Source of the DNA: Scleroderma bovista
Lineage: Eukaryota; Basidiomycota; Agaricomycetes; Boletales; Sclerodermataceae
Direction of reading: 5' to 3'
Length of the DNA: 64,000 nt
NCBI GenBank assembly: GCA_037178675.1
Contig: JAYMGJ010000119.1
Location: 1-64,000, forward strand
Under the pieces are notes generated by a model. It saw nothing but the letters and a program-made list of their open reading frames with translations, was not told where the DNA came from and made no database searches. Numbering within the stretch: position 1 is the stretch's first letter; each line of letters begins with the position of its first letter. A program made the position numbers and the translations under genes. This document shows positions 23,076 to 34,042 of this stretch, one piece after another.

Positions 23076-24501
23076 TGCCCACACAACTACCAATTGAAGT
23101 GAGTATTTCTTACGATTTGGAGCCCATGTCACTAGGCTGACTCACTTCAAGGCATGGCGGATGTTCATTCTTGGCGATTTCGGTCTTGCCTTGATGATGG
23201 TTCTGGTAAAGTTTTGTAGCTGGTACGCTCACCAGCAGACATCGAATCTCAGATAAGTCTGGAAGAGGCACCCCTCTTACGTCACTTTTGTCGCATCAAC
23301 GCATTCCGTACAGTGCCGCCTTTGTCAGTTTAACCCCTGCCTGACCAAAGAATCGTAACGAAACCACAGTGAGAAGAGCATCACAATATTATTCTAGCAG
23401 GATATTGTCACTCGACCGTTCCGCATAAGCAAGAAATTCTAGGTGTTTGCTCCCAAACAGAGGGAACCCGTTCAGTGAAACGGTCGGTAAATTCTTCGGT
23501 CAAATAACCGTGCGCCTTTGGATGTGAAACGAATTCTTTCGTTCGTGAAGCTGGGTGAGGTGAGGAACACTCCGGGACATAGAAAACGCACTTCCGGCTC
23601 AGTAGTCTCAGTTTCTCCCGTTCGCACCCTCATTCACTTGACGGATATCGGAAACAGACGGATCCGAAATGCTCTGAAGATTCAGCGCCATCTCAGTTTT
23701 CTACAGCCGCCCCAGAAGCTGGTTTGCGTTTTTCCCTGATACCGATAAACACATCCTAGACATGTGGCGCAAATGAACCACTAGTAACATCTCGCAGCCC
23801 TCCTGTCCGCTCCCTCACATGATGGCAACGCTCGCTTGTCACCAGTACTCACTTGTGTTTTGGTATTTTGGTACATTAACCAGGGACATCCCCATGTGTT
23901 CTACAAGCAGCGGATGGTTTTAAAACACGCTGAGTCGGAAGTGATGGCCCGATAACAGTAAGAGATGACATTGATCTTTCAGCCCCTGTGGCAGCCTAGG
24001 AGTCACAGAAGAATGGAAGAAGAAATAAGTTGTTCCTTTGTCACTAGGGCTGCCTCTAGGATGTGAGTAACTCAGTGCAATGGCTAATCCGAATTGGTGA
24101 GGTGGGTTTTTAACATGAATTCAGTGATGCATTGCTTTGATTGTGTTGCCTGAGTTCCGCACTTGTTAGAAAGGCATCACTGTTGTCGGATCAGAACGGT
24201 TGGTAATCTTTGTAAGGTGTTCCTCAGCGTTCCGAATTGATTCCGATATAATTCTTTTACTTAGAGGCTCTGCAGGTAATTTCAGGGCCATGGGGACATG
24301 AGTCTGCATACAGGTCGTGTGGCGCAGTGCAGTCCGTGATCGGTGTTTCCTCAAATCGAATGGTCTACTCTGCCACCGTCCCGGGAGTTCCCCAAGGACC
24401 TTTGACCTATCTTAAAAGCGGCTGCATGACGCACCGATCACCATACCCAATCAATCCCCACTCAGTTACTCTACGAGTACTAGTAAGTACATCACTGACA
24501 G
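23076..24501. other. Intergenic: YEATS 3' flank and ADP/ATP carrier promoter
   Basis: From about 23598 onward the sequence is the intact partner of the duplicated promoter seen at 18700-19240 (agtctcagtttc.cccgttcg, cacttgacg, cgataaacacatcc, aaggacctttgac). No gene is seen in 23076-23597. Confidence 0.5.
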
Positions 24502-25928
24502 ATGACTGTCCAGACATCCAATGCAAAGAGGACAAACACATTCTTCAGTACGTCTACCCTTTGAGCGAGCGCCTTCTTCTAACAAAGGCGTAGCGGACTT
24601 CATGATGGGTGGTACCGCTGCTGTCATTTCGAAAACTGCAGCTGCTCCTATTGAGCGTGTCAAATTATTAATACAGAACCAGGGTGCCATGATAGCAGCC
24701 AGGCGGCTGGACTCCCCGTATCGTGGCATCATAGACTGCTTTAGAAGAACCTACGCAGAAGAGGGGCTCGCCAGCTGTGCGCACAATTTTGATTTCAACT
24801 TGATCACGATCTTCCGCTCAGCGATACAGTCTGGAGGGGGAATGGTACCAATGTGATCAGGTACTTTCCTACGCAAGCGTTGAACTTCGCTTTCAAAGAT
24901 GACTTCAAGCGGAGGCTGGGCTACAAAAAATCTGAGGGTTTTACATTGTGGGTTTTTGGTGAGGCATCTTACGGCAAGACTTGATGCATGCTATGTTGAT
25001 ACTGCTACTTATAGGAAATATTGCGAGTGGTGCCGCTGCAGGAGCAACCAGTTCTCTTTTTGTCTATTCGTTAGACTAGTACGCTGATTTTATCGGATTT
25101 TGATGCCTTGCTCAACTGATATTCTCATTAGTGCAAGAACTCGGCTTTCGGCAGATTTGAAGAGCGTCGCAAAAGGCGGCGAGCGTCAATTTACTGGTCT
25201 TATCGATGTATACAGACAGACCCTGCGGTCGGACGGTATCCCTGGATTATATCGCGGATTTGTTCCCAATATTCTTGGCATCGTCGTTTACCGAGGTCTT
25301 TAGTAAGCCACTGTCGTCACAGAGGTATTCATTGCTGATACAGTATGACTTACTTAGCTTTGGTGGTTATGACACCATTAGGGACAGTATGCTTGTGGGA
25401 CCTCTACAAGGGAACCTTTTGGCGTCTTTCTTGGTTGGATGGGCATGCACAACCGTAAGGTTACAATACATTGGGCCACTCCACAGCTGATATCTTGCAC
25501 AGAGTGCTTCTTTTGCTTCGTATCCCTTTGACACCATCAGGCGTCGGATGATGATGACAAGTGGAGAGAAGGTCGGTTTCGCGCATGCTCATACTACCAG
25601 TGTGACTCAACCTCCCTTCATGCATATAGGTCCGTTACAGGTCATTCATTGACGCCGGGAGGCAAATTGCTGCCAAAGAAGGGGTGAAAGCCCTTTTCAG
25701 TGCGTGCCCATGACGTTGTGGACTCGTAACCATTAATAAGATGTCGGCTAGATGGTGCTGGAGCTAATATTTTGCGGAGTGTTGCCGGTGCAGGGGTATT
25801 GTCATTGTATGACAAGTAAGTGGACGGAGTCTTCCAATTGGCCCCCAGAAGTACTTCTAATAATACACCTTTTGTTTAGGTTCCAACAAGTTGCCCTGGG
25901 ACACGTTTACACGACTGGGTCTGGGTGA
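24502..25928 (+). CDS. aac: Mitochondrial ADP/ATP carrier
   Basis: Exchanges cytosolic ADP for matrix ATP across the inner mitochondrial membrane. Ten exons: 24502-24547, 24588-24776, 24830-24958, 25015-25078, 25132-25302, 25358-25454, 25503-25571, 25630-25699, 25752-25815, 25880-25928, giving 315 aa, normal for the family. It has three carrier repeats: [40 protein letters not shown] then [24 protein letters not shown]. The RRRMMM signature is diagnostic of ADP/ATP carriers, and [20 protein letters not shown] is also typical. One deviation: the second matrix-gate motif reads S-L-D-Y-A-R, with Ser (codon 25068-25070) in place of the near-invariant Pro. The first intron is 40 nt. A dead 5' copy lies at 18700-19641. 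Confidence 0.93.
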
Positions 25929-26247
25929 ACCTTGGATCTCGGAATAGTTTGGAAACCTCTTCTTTCCCTTGAGCCCTATTTTGCAATAAAAATTTAGCCA
26001 TTTCCGAGTACATTCTCTTAATCACTATCTACCACTTGGTTGCGCCCTAATACTATGTACTATCGCTGCAATCTCGTTACATTGTACATACTGTGCACGC
26101 ACAAGATTTTAATTTACTGCCAGTCCGACTTCACGAGTCCTTGCATCCCCACAGGAGGTTCAACGATGCAGCTGTTCCGAAGTGTTGTGTTGATACATGC
26201 CACAAGAGCAACTCAGCCCACAGAAGCAATTATTAATGAAATGAAAT

Positions 26248-26532
26248 GAACTGAGATTACGGCCGACTACGCTACGACAAAGCTCAGGTCAACAAGACCT
26301 CGTCGGCACAAAGAGAGGTAAATACAAAGCAAGAGGACAACAAAAGGAAAACAAAACAAAAGGAAGAAAGAAACTACAACTATAACAAATATGACAAATG
26401 CTCTGGTAAATATACTGGGAGAACAGTAGGAATAAAAGATGAGGAGAAAGACTGGCGTCAGTAGTAAAAGGGCTGAACGATCATGTGACTATCGCGGTTC
26501 AAGCGAGTAGGTAGCGTAGTCGGCTATAGTTC
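26248..26532. mobile_element. MITE-like element with terminal inverted repeats
   Basis: The left end gaactgagattacGGCCGACTACGCTAC (GCCGACTACGCTAC at 26262-26275) is mirrored by GTAGCGTAGTCGGC at 26511-26524 followed by tatagttc. Read inverted, both ends show GAACT..., then GCCGACTACGCTAC. The inner about 230 nt are purine-rich (runs of AAAGGAAGAAAG type) with no ORF. Size and structure suit a non-autonomous DNA element lying between the carrier and the galactosidase gene. I cannot define a target-site duplication with certainty. Confidence 0.6.
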
Positions 26533-26613
26533 ATTCCATATCATTGCTGGTGCTGAGATTGAATCACGCGTCTAACGACCCCCACAACTGGTCTTGCTTG
26601 CACGTACAGCATC

Positions 26614-29600
26614 ATGAAATCCACGATACGTTCTGAAGAGAAGTTCCTCCCATTTGTCGCTGTGCCCAGGGAACAGACGCGTTGTAAACTACCCAAGATA
26701 CTAGTCATATTTGTTACTGTCCTGTGCATTCTTGCAACGCGAATTTGGACGGGGCCGTGGTCTTCGTTTCTTTTGAACGTGCCAAACACATCCGTATCCT
26801 CTCGTCAACACGCCCTATCAATTGAACCAACGTCAACAGCAAACCTTGCAGGGAATGGACGTACTACCGATGTCTTATGGGATAAGTACAGTCTAGTCAT
26901 CAGGGGCCAGCGGGTCTTCATACAGTGAGCAAAATTTACTCCTGCAGCTTTTGTTTCGAAACGTGCGCAGTTCAGGAGAATTTCACACATTTCGACTCCC
27001 TGTCCCTGACCTCTGGCTCGACATTCTGCAGAAGATTAAGGCTGCTGGTTTCAACGCCATCAGTGTTTACACTCACATGGGTCTCATTAATCCGTCTCCG
27101 GGTGTTATCGACTTCAATAACTATCGCGCCTTGAAGCCTCTGTTTGAGATTGCTAAACAGGTTGGGGTTTGGATTATCCTTAGACCCGGTGCGTATGGAT
27201 GCTACAGAAAGAACCCCTATTCATAGTTATCAGGGCCTTACATAAACGCTGAAACATCCGCGGGAGGTCTCGCCCACTGGGTTACATCCCAGGTTGCAGG
27301 TGAACTCAGGACGAACGCTTCCGATTGGACAGCGGCATGGCAGGACTATATTCATTCCATAATAATGGAAACCATTCCCTATCAAATTAGTCACGGTGGC
27401 CCCGTTATTGGTACGAGTACCATTATATTTCACTTTTGTAGTTCTTAGGGTGCATTTCGGTTGCAGCGATTCAGATTGGTTTGTAGGCTTCCTCATGACG
27501 TTGACTTGTATTTCACGTTGTCGCCACAGATAACGAATACTCCCAGTTTCCAAGTACCCATGCTAATTACTTCGAGGAACTTGAAGCCGTCTACCATGAT
27601 TCCGGCATCGTAGTACCCCTCACGGCTAACGATCCGGTTTGGGACCAGAGTTGGATTAACGGAACAGTATGTCATTATATTCCGAGCGGTGACCGCCTAT
27701 TTAACACCCCTCCAGGGTGCAGTAGATATTTATGGGTAATTTTGCATGCATGATCGGAAGCCAATGGCATCGTACTCACTGTTGCTAGGATGGATTCTTA
27801 CCCGCAAGGCTTTGACTGTTCGAACCCAAAGGAGTGGAGTCCCGTATTGGCCAATTACTACAGTTATCATCAGAGTATGCTACATCGACTACTTATGTTT
27901 CTCGTTTAACCAATTCTTAGGCATTGACCCTGATCGACCTTGGTATTTTCCGGAAGTTCGTTTTCGATATTATTCGTGGTGACTTTCAGACAGCCTAATG
28001 TTGTGCAGTTCCAAGGTGGTGCATTTGATGCCTGGGGACCCACAGCTCCAGGTAGCTCTGGTTGGTTAAGTGGTGCAATCTTTACTCACTGTACAACTAG
28101 GTTATGAACAATGTCGAGAGCTCACAGGGGCTGACTTCGAAAGTGTATTCTACCTCGACCTGTGGGCCTCCAATGCCAAGCTAATTAACTACTACATGCT
28201 TTATGGGTGTGTCCAATGTATTATTCCTCTACATTGCTTACCGTCCCTTCACAGCGGGACGTCTTGGGGTGCCCTTCCCTTCCCTGGCGTATACAGTGAG
28301 TGATCCGCCCTACTCTCCTTCTGCAATCTTAGGAATCCCCTCTAAAGCATCCTACGACTACGGGAGTGCCATTGCTGAGAACCGAGAACTCACAACTAAG
28401 TATGCCGAACTTAAACGACAGGGACTCTTTTTGCGAAGCTCTCCCGAGTTTTATAAAACGGACCGCATTGGAGACAGCACTACTGGCTCTGTGGTAACCA
28501 CGGACTCATCTGTGCATGTTACTTTACTTCGCAATCCTGACACCAATGCATCGTTCTACATTGCAAGGCAGAACGATTCAACATCGACGTGAGTCTCGAC
28601 AATTATTCTCAGACATTGCTAAGTTGAAATACTTGCAGAGTCACATCTGACTTCAGGATGAATGTTACGACATCCTCGGGGATCATCCAAGTCCCACGAG
28701 TGGTATCGGCGATCACCTTAGCCGGTCGACAGTCTAAGGTTATTGTTACAGATTATCCTTTTGGCTCCTCCAAGGTTCTTTATGCCACGGCACAAGTGTT
28801 TTATGCAGGTTGCATTGGCAATAGGGACGTTTTGTTCCTCTATGGCGATCCTAGCCAAGAGCATGAGGCTGCGTTGGTCTTCAAAGGGACACCACGTATT
28901 CAAGCTCAGGGCTCCCGGTTCCACTCGAGTACCTCGAATGATATCACTACAGTGTCATTCCTCACCGGCATCGAAGGGCTTGTCACTGTATGGGATTCGG
29001 ACGAGCAGTTGGTCCTCTACAGTGACACCGCTACCGCGGGCACCTTTTGGTCACCAGAAATACCCGCAGGCGGTGGAGGTGACTTCGCAAGTTACTGGCA
29101 ATTCGGTACTAATTCGTCCATTCTTGTTGGCGGACCGTACCTTGTTCGCAATGCCACTATATCAGGCCCAACGCTTGCCCTCCAAGGCGACTTGTACGAG
29201 GGCGTGAGGTTGATAGTAGTTGCTCCTGATACTGTCAGGATGGTGACATGGAATGGAATACCCGTTTCTGCTGACGCGAATGTCGCTGCTGCTGTAACCT
29301 CAATAGGTGGATTCTCTGCACAGATTTCCCCGTCATCCTTGGTCGTAGGAATTTCGCCACCCCAGTTGACCGATTGGAGATACGCCGATAGCTTACCGGA
29401 GATTCGAAGCTTTTTCTCTGATGCTAATTGGACCGTTGTGAATCGTACGACAACAAACATCCCCTTTAAACCCTACTATGGCGATGGGCGGGTTCTTTAT
29501 GGCTGCGACTATGAATTGTAAATGCGATTTATGCATGTTCTACGTATACAAGATTACTCATTCCGATTTTCAGTTGTGAAAATATCATCCTTTGGAGGGG

Positions 29601-30782
29601 TCATTTCAACGCTACGGAAGACAGCAAGTTCGCTAATTTGTCCATCAACGGTGGTGCAGGTCGGTTTCTGCCGGATATTGAAAGTACCGGTACCATTTCA
29701 TAATTCTTTAGCTTTCGCTGCGAGTGTCTGGGTTAACGACGAGTTCTTGAAAACAACATACGGAAAGTGGGGCTTTCACACTGTTTCTGTGGCCTCGCGA
29801 GCTTATATTCTTGATGAAGTTCCACGAACAACAGAAATGTTATAGCAGAGACAGACGAAGTGTTCTATTTCCCACCTGGATCCTTGAGGTATGGCGAAGA
29901 CAATGTGATTACTGTGGTTCAGGTATGCGAGGTCGCAACTATTGCATAAAGGGTCTTACATAGCTTTAGGATAATATGGGATTGAACTTGAACGGAAGTG
30001 ATTACCCGAAGTTTATTTTCCCTTCCTTCTCTAACAGTTCACAGACACCGCCGTCGATGAAGAAAAATCACCCCGCGGTGTTCGCGGTTTCATGCTCAAC
30101 GCGGGCAAATTTGGTGAATGGAAGGTGCAGGGCAAATTAGGAGGATATACCAAGTGCGAACCGTACCTTGGGTGCCCTACTGATGTTAACGATGCTTGAA
30201 CAGTTTTCCCGATAAAGTTCGGGGTGTCCTAAACGAGGGTGGTTTGTTTGGTGAACGCCAGGGATGGCATTTACCAGGATATGACACTTCCTCTTGGAAA
30301 GCGAGAGACCTTTCACAAGGGCTGCCATCGGCCTCAGCTGGAGTCGGTTTCTTCATAACAACGTTCAACCTTAGCATCCCAGAATACTTGGACGTTCCTA
30401 TGTCGTTTACCTTCGATCAATCCTCCCAGCCATACCGTGCTCTTTTATTCGTCAACGGCTGGATGATGGGGAAGAGAGTTGCAAATCTGGGGTGAGTTCT
30501 GTGATATCACTTCCTTTCAGAACTTTCTGATGCATCTTCTTCCTAGCCCCCAGTATGATTTCCCAGTCCATCAGGGCATCCTCAATTACAACGGTATCAA
30601 GTACGTTTGCTGTGTTCAAACTTGCTGCTTACGACTAATCGGGTACTAGCACGGTGGCGGTGGCGTTATGGGCTATGGAATCTGTCCCGATACACCCGAC
30701 ATTGGAATTGACATTCAAAGGCGTTTACGAAGGAGGTGTCGGGAGCATCCATGTCAACAACCCTGGCTGGTCAGCCAGGTAG
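26614..30782 (+). CDS. Beta-galactosidase, glycoside hydrolase family 35
   Basis: Hydrolyses terminal beta-galactosides, probably outside the cell or on its surface. I resolve 21 exons: 26614-26924, 26971-27188, 27234-27410, 27467-27478, 27530-27666, 27716-27735, 27789-27874, 27921-27955, 28009-28051, 28101-28206, 28255-28295, 28348-28588, 28639-29517, 29574-29659, 29712-29766, 29835-29922, 29970-29997, 30045-30153, 30204-30491, 30547-30600, 30650-30782. Total 1048 aa, normal for fungal GH35. Landmarks: HSGEFHTFRLPVPDLWLD, RPGPYINAET, the acid/base motif AIQIDNEYSQFP, DIYGMDSYPQGFDCSNP, the nucleophile motif PEFQGGAFDAWG, GGTSWGALPFPGVYTSYDYG, and the C-terminal jelly-roll segment. A hydrophobic stretch LPKILVIFVTVLCILATRIW near residues 27-46, with a charged N-terminus, suggests a type II signal-anchor rather than a cleaved signal. 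Exons 4 and 6 are 12 and 20 nt. Confidence 0.93.
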
Positions 30783-31015
30783 GCAGAGGTGCCGTCTCAA
30801 ATTGCAAAGAGACATCGAGCAGTGTCCACAATTTGCTTGTTCTTCACCCCTGGAACCTGCCACGAATGGCTGCTGTTCCCTGTCCGTTGTTAGTTAATAG
30901 CTACAAGTGGTGCCGGTGTATACTTATGTACATATTGAAGGACCCCTGAGCCTATATATTGTGGCCACCTACGGGCGGGTCGCTAAGTCAATCATCCTAA
31001 TACCTGTCGCACCCG

Positions 31016-31290
31016 ACTCAAGCTTCATGCCCTGCTGCTGGGTCCCTCTGTAATGGCAGCATACGATATAAATCACTTTGGCTCAGTTCCCTCACTTGAA
31101 GCAGAACTTGCTTAGCTCGACGACCGTCTACACTTGCGAAGCTATATTTACCGATTGGCATAAATTTTGGCATACACGGCTTACCTCTCCTTTCAACTCG
31201 CCCCCGCATCTTCCACTTCATCATCCGAGATAGACGAAGCAGAAAGTGTTCCCGATGGCAGCTCATTGGTGGCTGCATTGACTGGTATGT
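31016..31290 (+). pseudogene. Decayed copy of the GNAT gene 5' end
   Basis: Aligns with 31630-31905, the first about 300 coding bases of the acetyltransferase, same strand. Shared words: atggcagcata.gatataaatcact..ggctcag for gtggcagcatataaatcacttcggctcag; gctcgacgacc; tctcctttcaa; cacttcatc; gcagctcatt/gggtggct. The reading frame is broken by stops and indels. The bases just downstream (31291-31608) show no gene. Confidence 0.75.
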
Positions 31291-31608
31291 TGATGGGAAA
31301 CATTCCCTCTTCCACGTACGGTAACCCTATCCTATTTATGGCGTCTCCTCCCCGGAGCTGAAGAAACTGATTCGTACTGTGTACATACCTGGCAGATACT
31401 CGGGACTCAGCATAAATAGTTTGCTGTACCGTGTCTCGTCAGAATGTACGTACAGCCTTTCGTCAATTTATGGTCGGCTGTGTAAGGTGCATGCCAATCT
31501 GACTCGTTCATGCAGTTCATATTCAAAACCTCAAGCCCGCTGAACGCTCTTTCATGAAATCCTCACAGACAACGAGTCGACACCGTCAAACCAATCCTTA
31601 CAATCGAA

Positions 31609-32220
31609 ATGTACAATTATTTCTCCCTTCCATGCCCCGCTCCCGCCTCTGTAGTGGCAGCATATAAATCACTTCGGCTCAGATCCCTCAGAGTAGACGC
31701 CGCTTGCTTTGGCTCGACCTACACTCAGGAAGCCGCATTTACAGATGATAAATGGCGCGAACGGCTTTGTTCTCCTTTCAAGCGAACTTTCGTCGCCTCC
31801 GTATCGTCCACTTCATCGTTCAAGATGGAGGGGAAAGAAAGGTTTCCAGAGAGCAGCTCATGGGTGGCTACAGTGACTGTCTTGGCACCCTCCGAGCTCC
31901 TTCCCAGTACCGTGGAACGCCTAGAGCAGTCTGGCTGGCGACCCAATTGGGAACCATATCTCCTTGTCGGGCTCTGGGTGCATCCGGAACACAGAGGCAA
32001 AGGTCTTGCAAAGGAGTTGATGAAGCGTGGACTTGAGTGGGCGAGAACTTTTACTGATCCGAAGTTCACGGAGACCAACGATGAGACGGAGAGAATGGTG
32101 GCATTAGCCGTCCATGATAACAACGAGGCCGCATGCACGCTGTACACCAAGATGGGTTTCCATAATCTAGAAGGAGGATCATGGGAAGAGGGACTACGCT
32201 GTATGGTTGTCAAGGTTTAG
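31609..32220 (+). CDS. GNAT-family N-acetyltransferase
   Basis: Single-exon gene of 203 aa. The acetyl-CoA-binding motif A is clear: YLLVGLWVHPEHRGKGLAKE near residues 120-140, followed by the helix LMKRGLEWAR. The motif B-like VALAVHDNNEAACTLYTKMGF is also typical. The N-terminal half (LRSLRVDAACFGSTYTQEAAF) resembles fungal GNAT proteins that acetylate small molecules. The substrate is not inferable. The start ATG 31609 gives a full-length fold. A dead duplicate of its 5' end lies about 340 bp upstream. Confidence 0.88.
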   Translation: MYNYFSLPCPAPASVVAAYKSLRLRSLRVDAACFGSTYTQEAAFTDDKWRERLCSPFKRTFVASVSSTSSFKMEGKERFPESSSWVATVTVLAPSELLPSTVERLEQSGWRPNWEPYLLVGLWVHPEHRGKGLAKELMKRGLEWARTFTDPKFTETNDETERMVALAVHDNNEAACTLYTKMGFHNLEGGSWEEGLRCMVVKV

Positions 32221-32351
32221 ATAACAGGGGAAAGGACGACTGATCTAGCAGCATACGGATTTTACAGATGGTAGAGATGAACCGAAAAGTCGTGTTAGCC
32301 ATCATGAGAGAACACTGAAACGCGAGGCTGGAGTCGACTGGAGACGTCGCC

Positions 32352-33294
32352 TCACAAAGGTAATTCCCGGCCAAAACCTTTTCTCCTTTTCTCTCTTGTG
32401 TCGGTTGTTGCGCCTGCATTCCCAGTGCTTGCCGGGTGTATGCAGGTGAATAATGAGAAAAAGACTAGCACAAGAGCAATAGAAACTGGGATCCGAACTT
32501 TGCTGTCCGTTTGGTTGTAGAATTCGATGGAGAATGCACACAGAAACACGATTAAGCTATGCGGAGTTACATCTTAGTGGGTAATATAATCAACACCTGC
32601 AACGACATACCTCCACATTAGTAGAACATAAGGAAGACTGCATGCAATAGCGAGTCTTTCCAAACCATAAGTTTCGTCGAGAATACTCCTGAGAAAAGCT
32701 ACCTGAACAGAGAAATCAATGGTGGCAAAGCCAGAAGTAAGACTTGAGTCCAACCGCTCGCAATGGTGTATCGGCTCCCTTCGCACGATACTGTTGAAAA
32801 AGGGCAAGCCCGGCGGCAATACTGCCGACGCTGAGGATAATGGAGGTGTAGATGGCAATTTGTACCGAGGATCTCGTACCACCGATACCAGCGTTGTCGA
32901 TACTGCTGATGGCGAGAACACTTACACTCGTGCTGAGGAGGACGGTAGCCTGTCGATGGAATGAGTTTTGCATACGTACGTTAGAAAATCACACGCATAC
33001 TAGTAGATTAGAATCACGGAGGCTTCTATCAACTTTCTGCACAAAGAGAGACCAGGACTCTGGACTGAAGTTGTCACGAAAGATATACAGCTCCTCTGCA
33101 TATACATCTGCAGACTTAAGCAGAAATGGACCAAGGAAGTACAGAAGCCAGGTTCGTTTATAAGGACCTCTGGGAGTCGTCTCTGAGAAGTCGATATCAA
33201 AGTAGTCGTCACTTTGCCCATAAGAACTCTTGAGAAGCCCATCGACTGTCAGGGGGCACAACATTTTAGGGAGCTTCCGCAAGGAATCAATGTC
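32352..33294 (-). CDS. Multi-pass membrane protein of a basidiomycete family, N-terminus unresolved
   Basis: Exons (high to low): 33294-33001, 32949-32755, 32702-32611, 32556-32352. Conserved-looking blocks: LPKMLCPLTVDGLLKSSYG, DDYFDIDFS, TWLLYFLGPFLLKSADVYAE, SWSLFVQKVDRSLRDSNLLA, then hydrophobic TVLLSTSVSVLAISSIDNAG and a second segment IYTSIILSVGSIAAGLALF, YGLERLAIACSLPYVLLMW and a last helix PVSIALVLVFFSLFTC. From memory this pattern recurs in many Agaricomycete genomes with unknown function. The frame runs upstream into TAA at 33295-33297, directly after codons for VPPW. Either this is a nonsense mutation, or the start is ATGTCCCTCCATG near 33311 joined over GTAAGA..CTGACAG, which would delete the LPKMLCPL part. 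Function unknown. Confidence 0.6.
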
Positions 33295-33399
33295 TTACCA
33301 TGGAGGGACATCAACTTTGCTGGCGACTTGTAAGGAACATAGAATTGATACAATCACAAGCAACCCACCAATGACCCAAGAATGATGTCCATGATCTCT

Positions 33400-34042
33400 T
33401 TTGCTCTTACCACCTGTAGCGTCTTCGAGGATCCCTTAAGAACCTTATACACATAGATACATAGGTGCATACCTTCGATTTCCTTGACAAGGTTCAGCAT
33501 GTATACCAGGTCATCTTTGGTATAGGGTGATGTGGAGAACTTTGAAGTTACACGTTCTGCACCAAATGAAATCAATGTGGCTACACGAATTAATGATTCT
33601 GACCTCCTGCCGCTTGTATCAATATGTCTTTCACGTCGCCGATGAATTCACTGGCGAGAGCGAGCGTTGTTGGGAATAATTCGCAGTGCTTCCTATGTAA
33701 CAATCAGTGAGACGCACAATTCAATATCATGTTGTCCTGCCCCCACCAGTACTGAGCCAAAATACCTGGGAGATTACTGAGTGATCAAATACCACAAACT
33801 GAAGAATGACACCAACAGTGCGATTTTGACAGCTGAGGTGCATGCTTACAAAGTTTTGATGTACAATGCACTTCTGGATTATGACGTGATAACCAGAAAA
33901 TGCGCTGGTCATGACGGGATACAAGATAATAAGAGCAGGAATTCCTGTCTCCGTCCACGCTCAGTATAAGGAAGATGTTTTCCCTGTCCTGGAGCAGTTT
34001 CTGCAAGTCAGGACTACGTCTCAGTTCCTCAGCAGCTTTCAT
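33400..34042 (-). other. Coding blocks upstream of the membrane protein, possibly its N-terminal part
   Basis: Minus-strand blocks read ILSVDGDRNSCSYYLVSRHD, QRIFWLSRHN, then KHCELFPTTLALASEFIGDV.KDILIQAA and KDDLVYMLNLVKEIE. This order (YYLV..IFWL, a KHCELFP block, then MLNLV) resembles the N-terminal half of a basidiomycete membrane-protein family as I remember it. Joining it to 32352-33294 would need exon junctions I cannot fix and would have to pass TAA 33295-33297. It may be one damaged gene or two. ATG 34042 is the first in-frame start seen. Confidence 0.4.
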
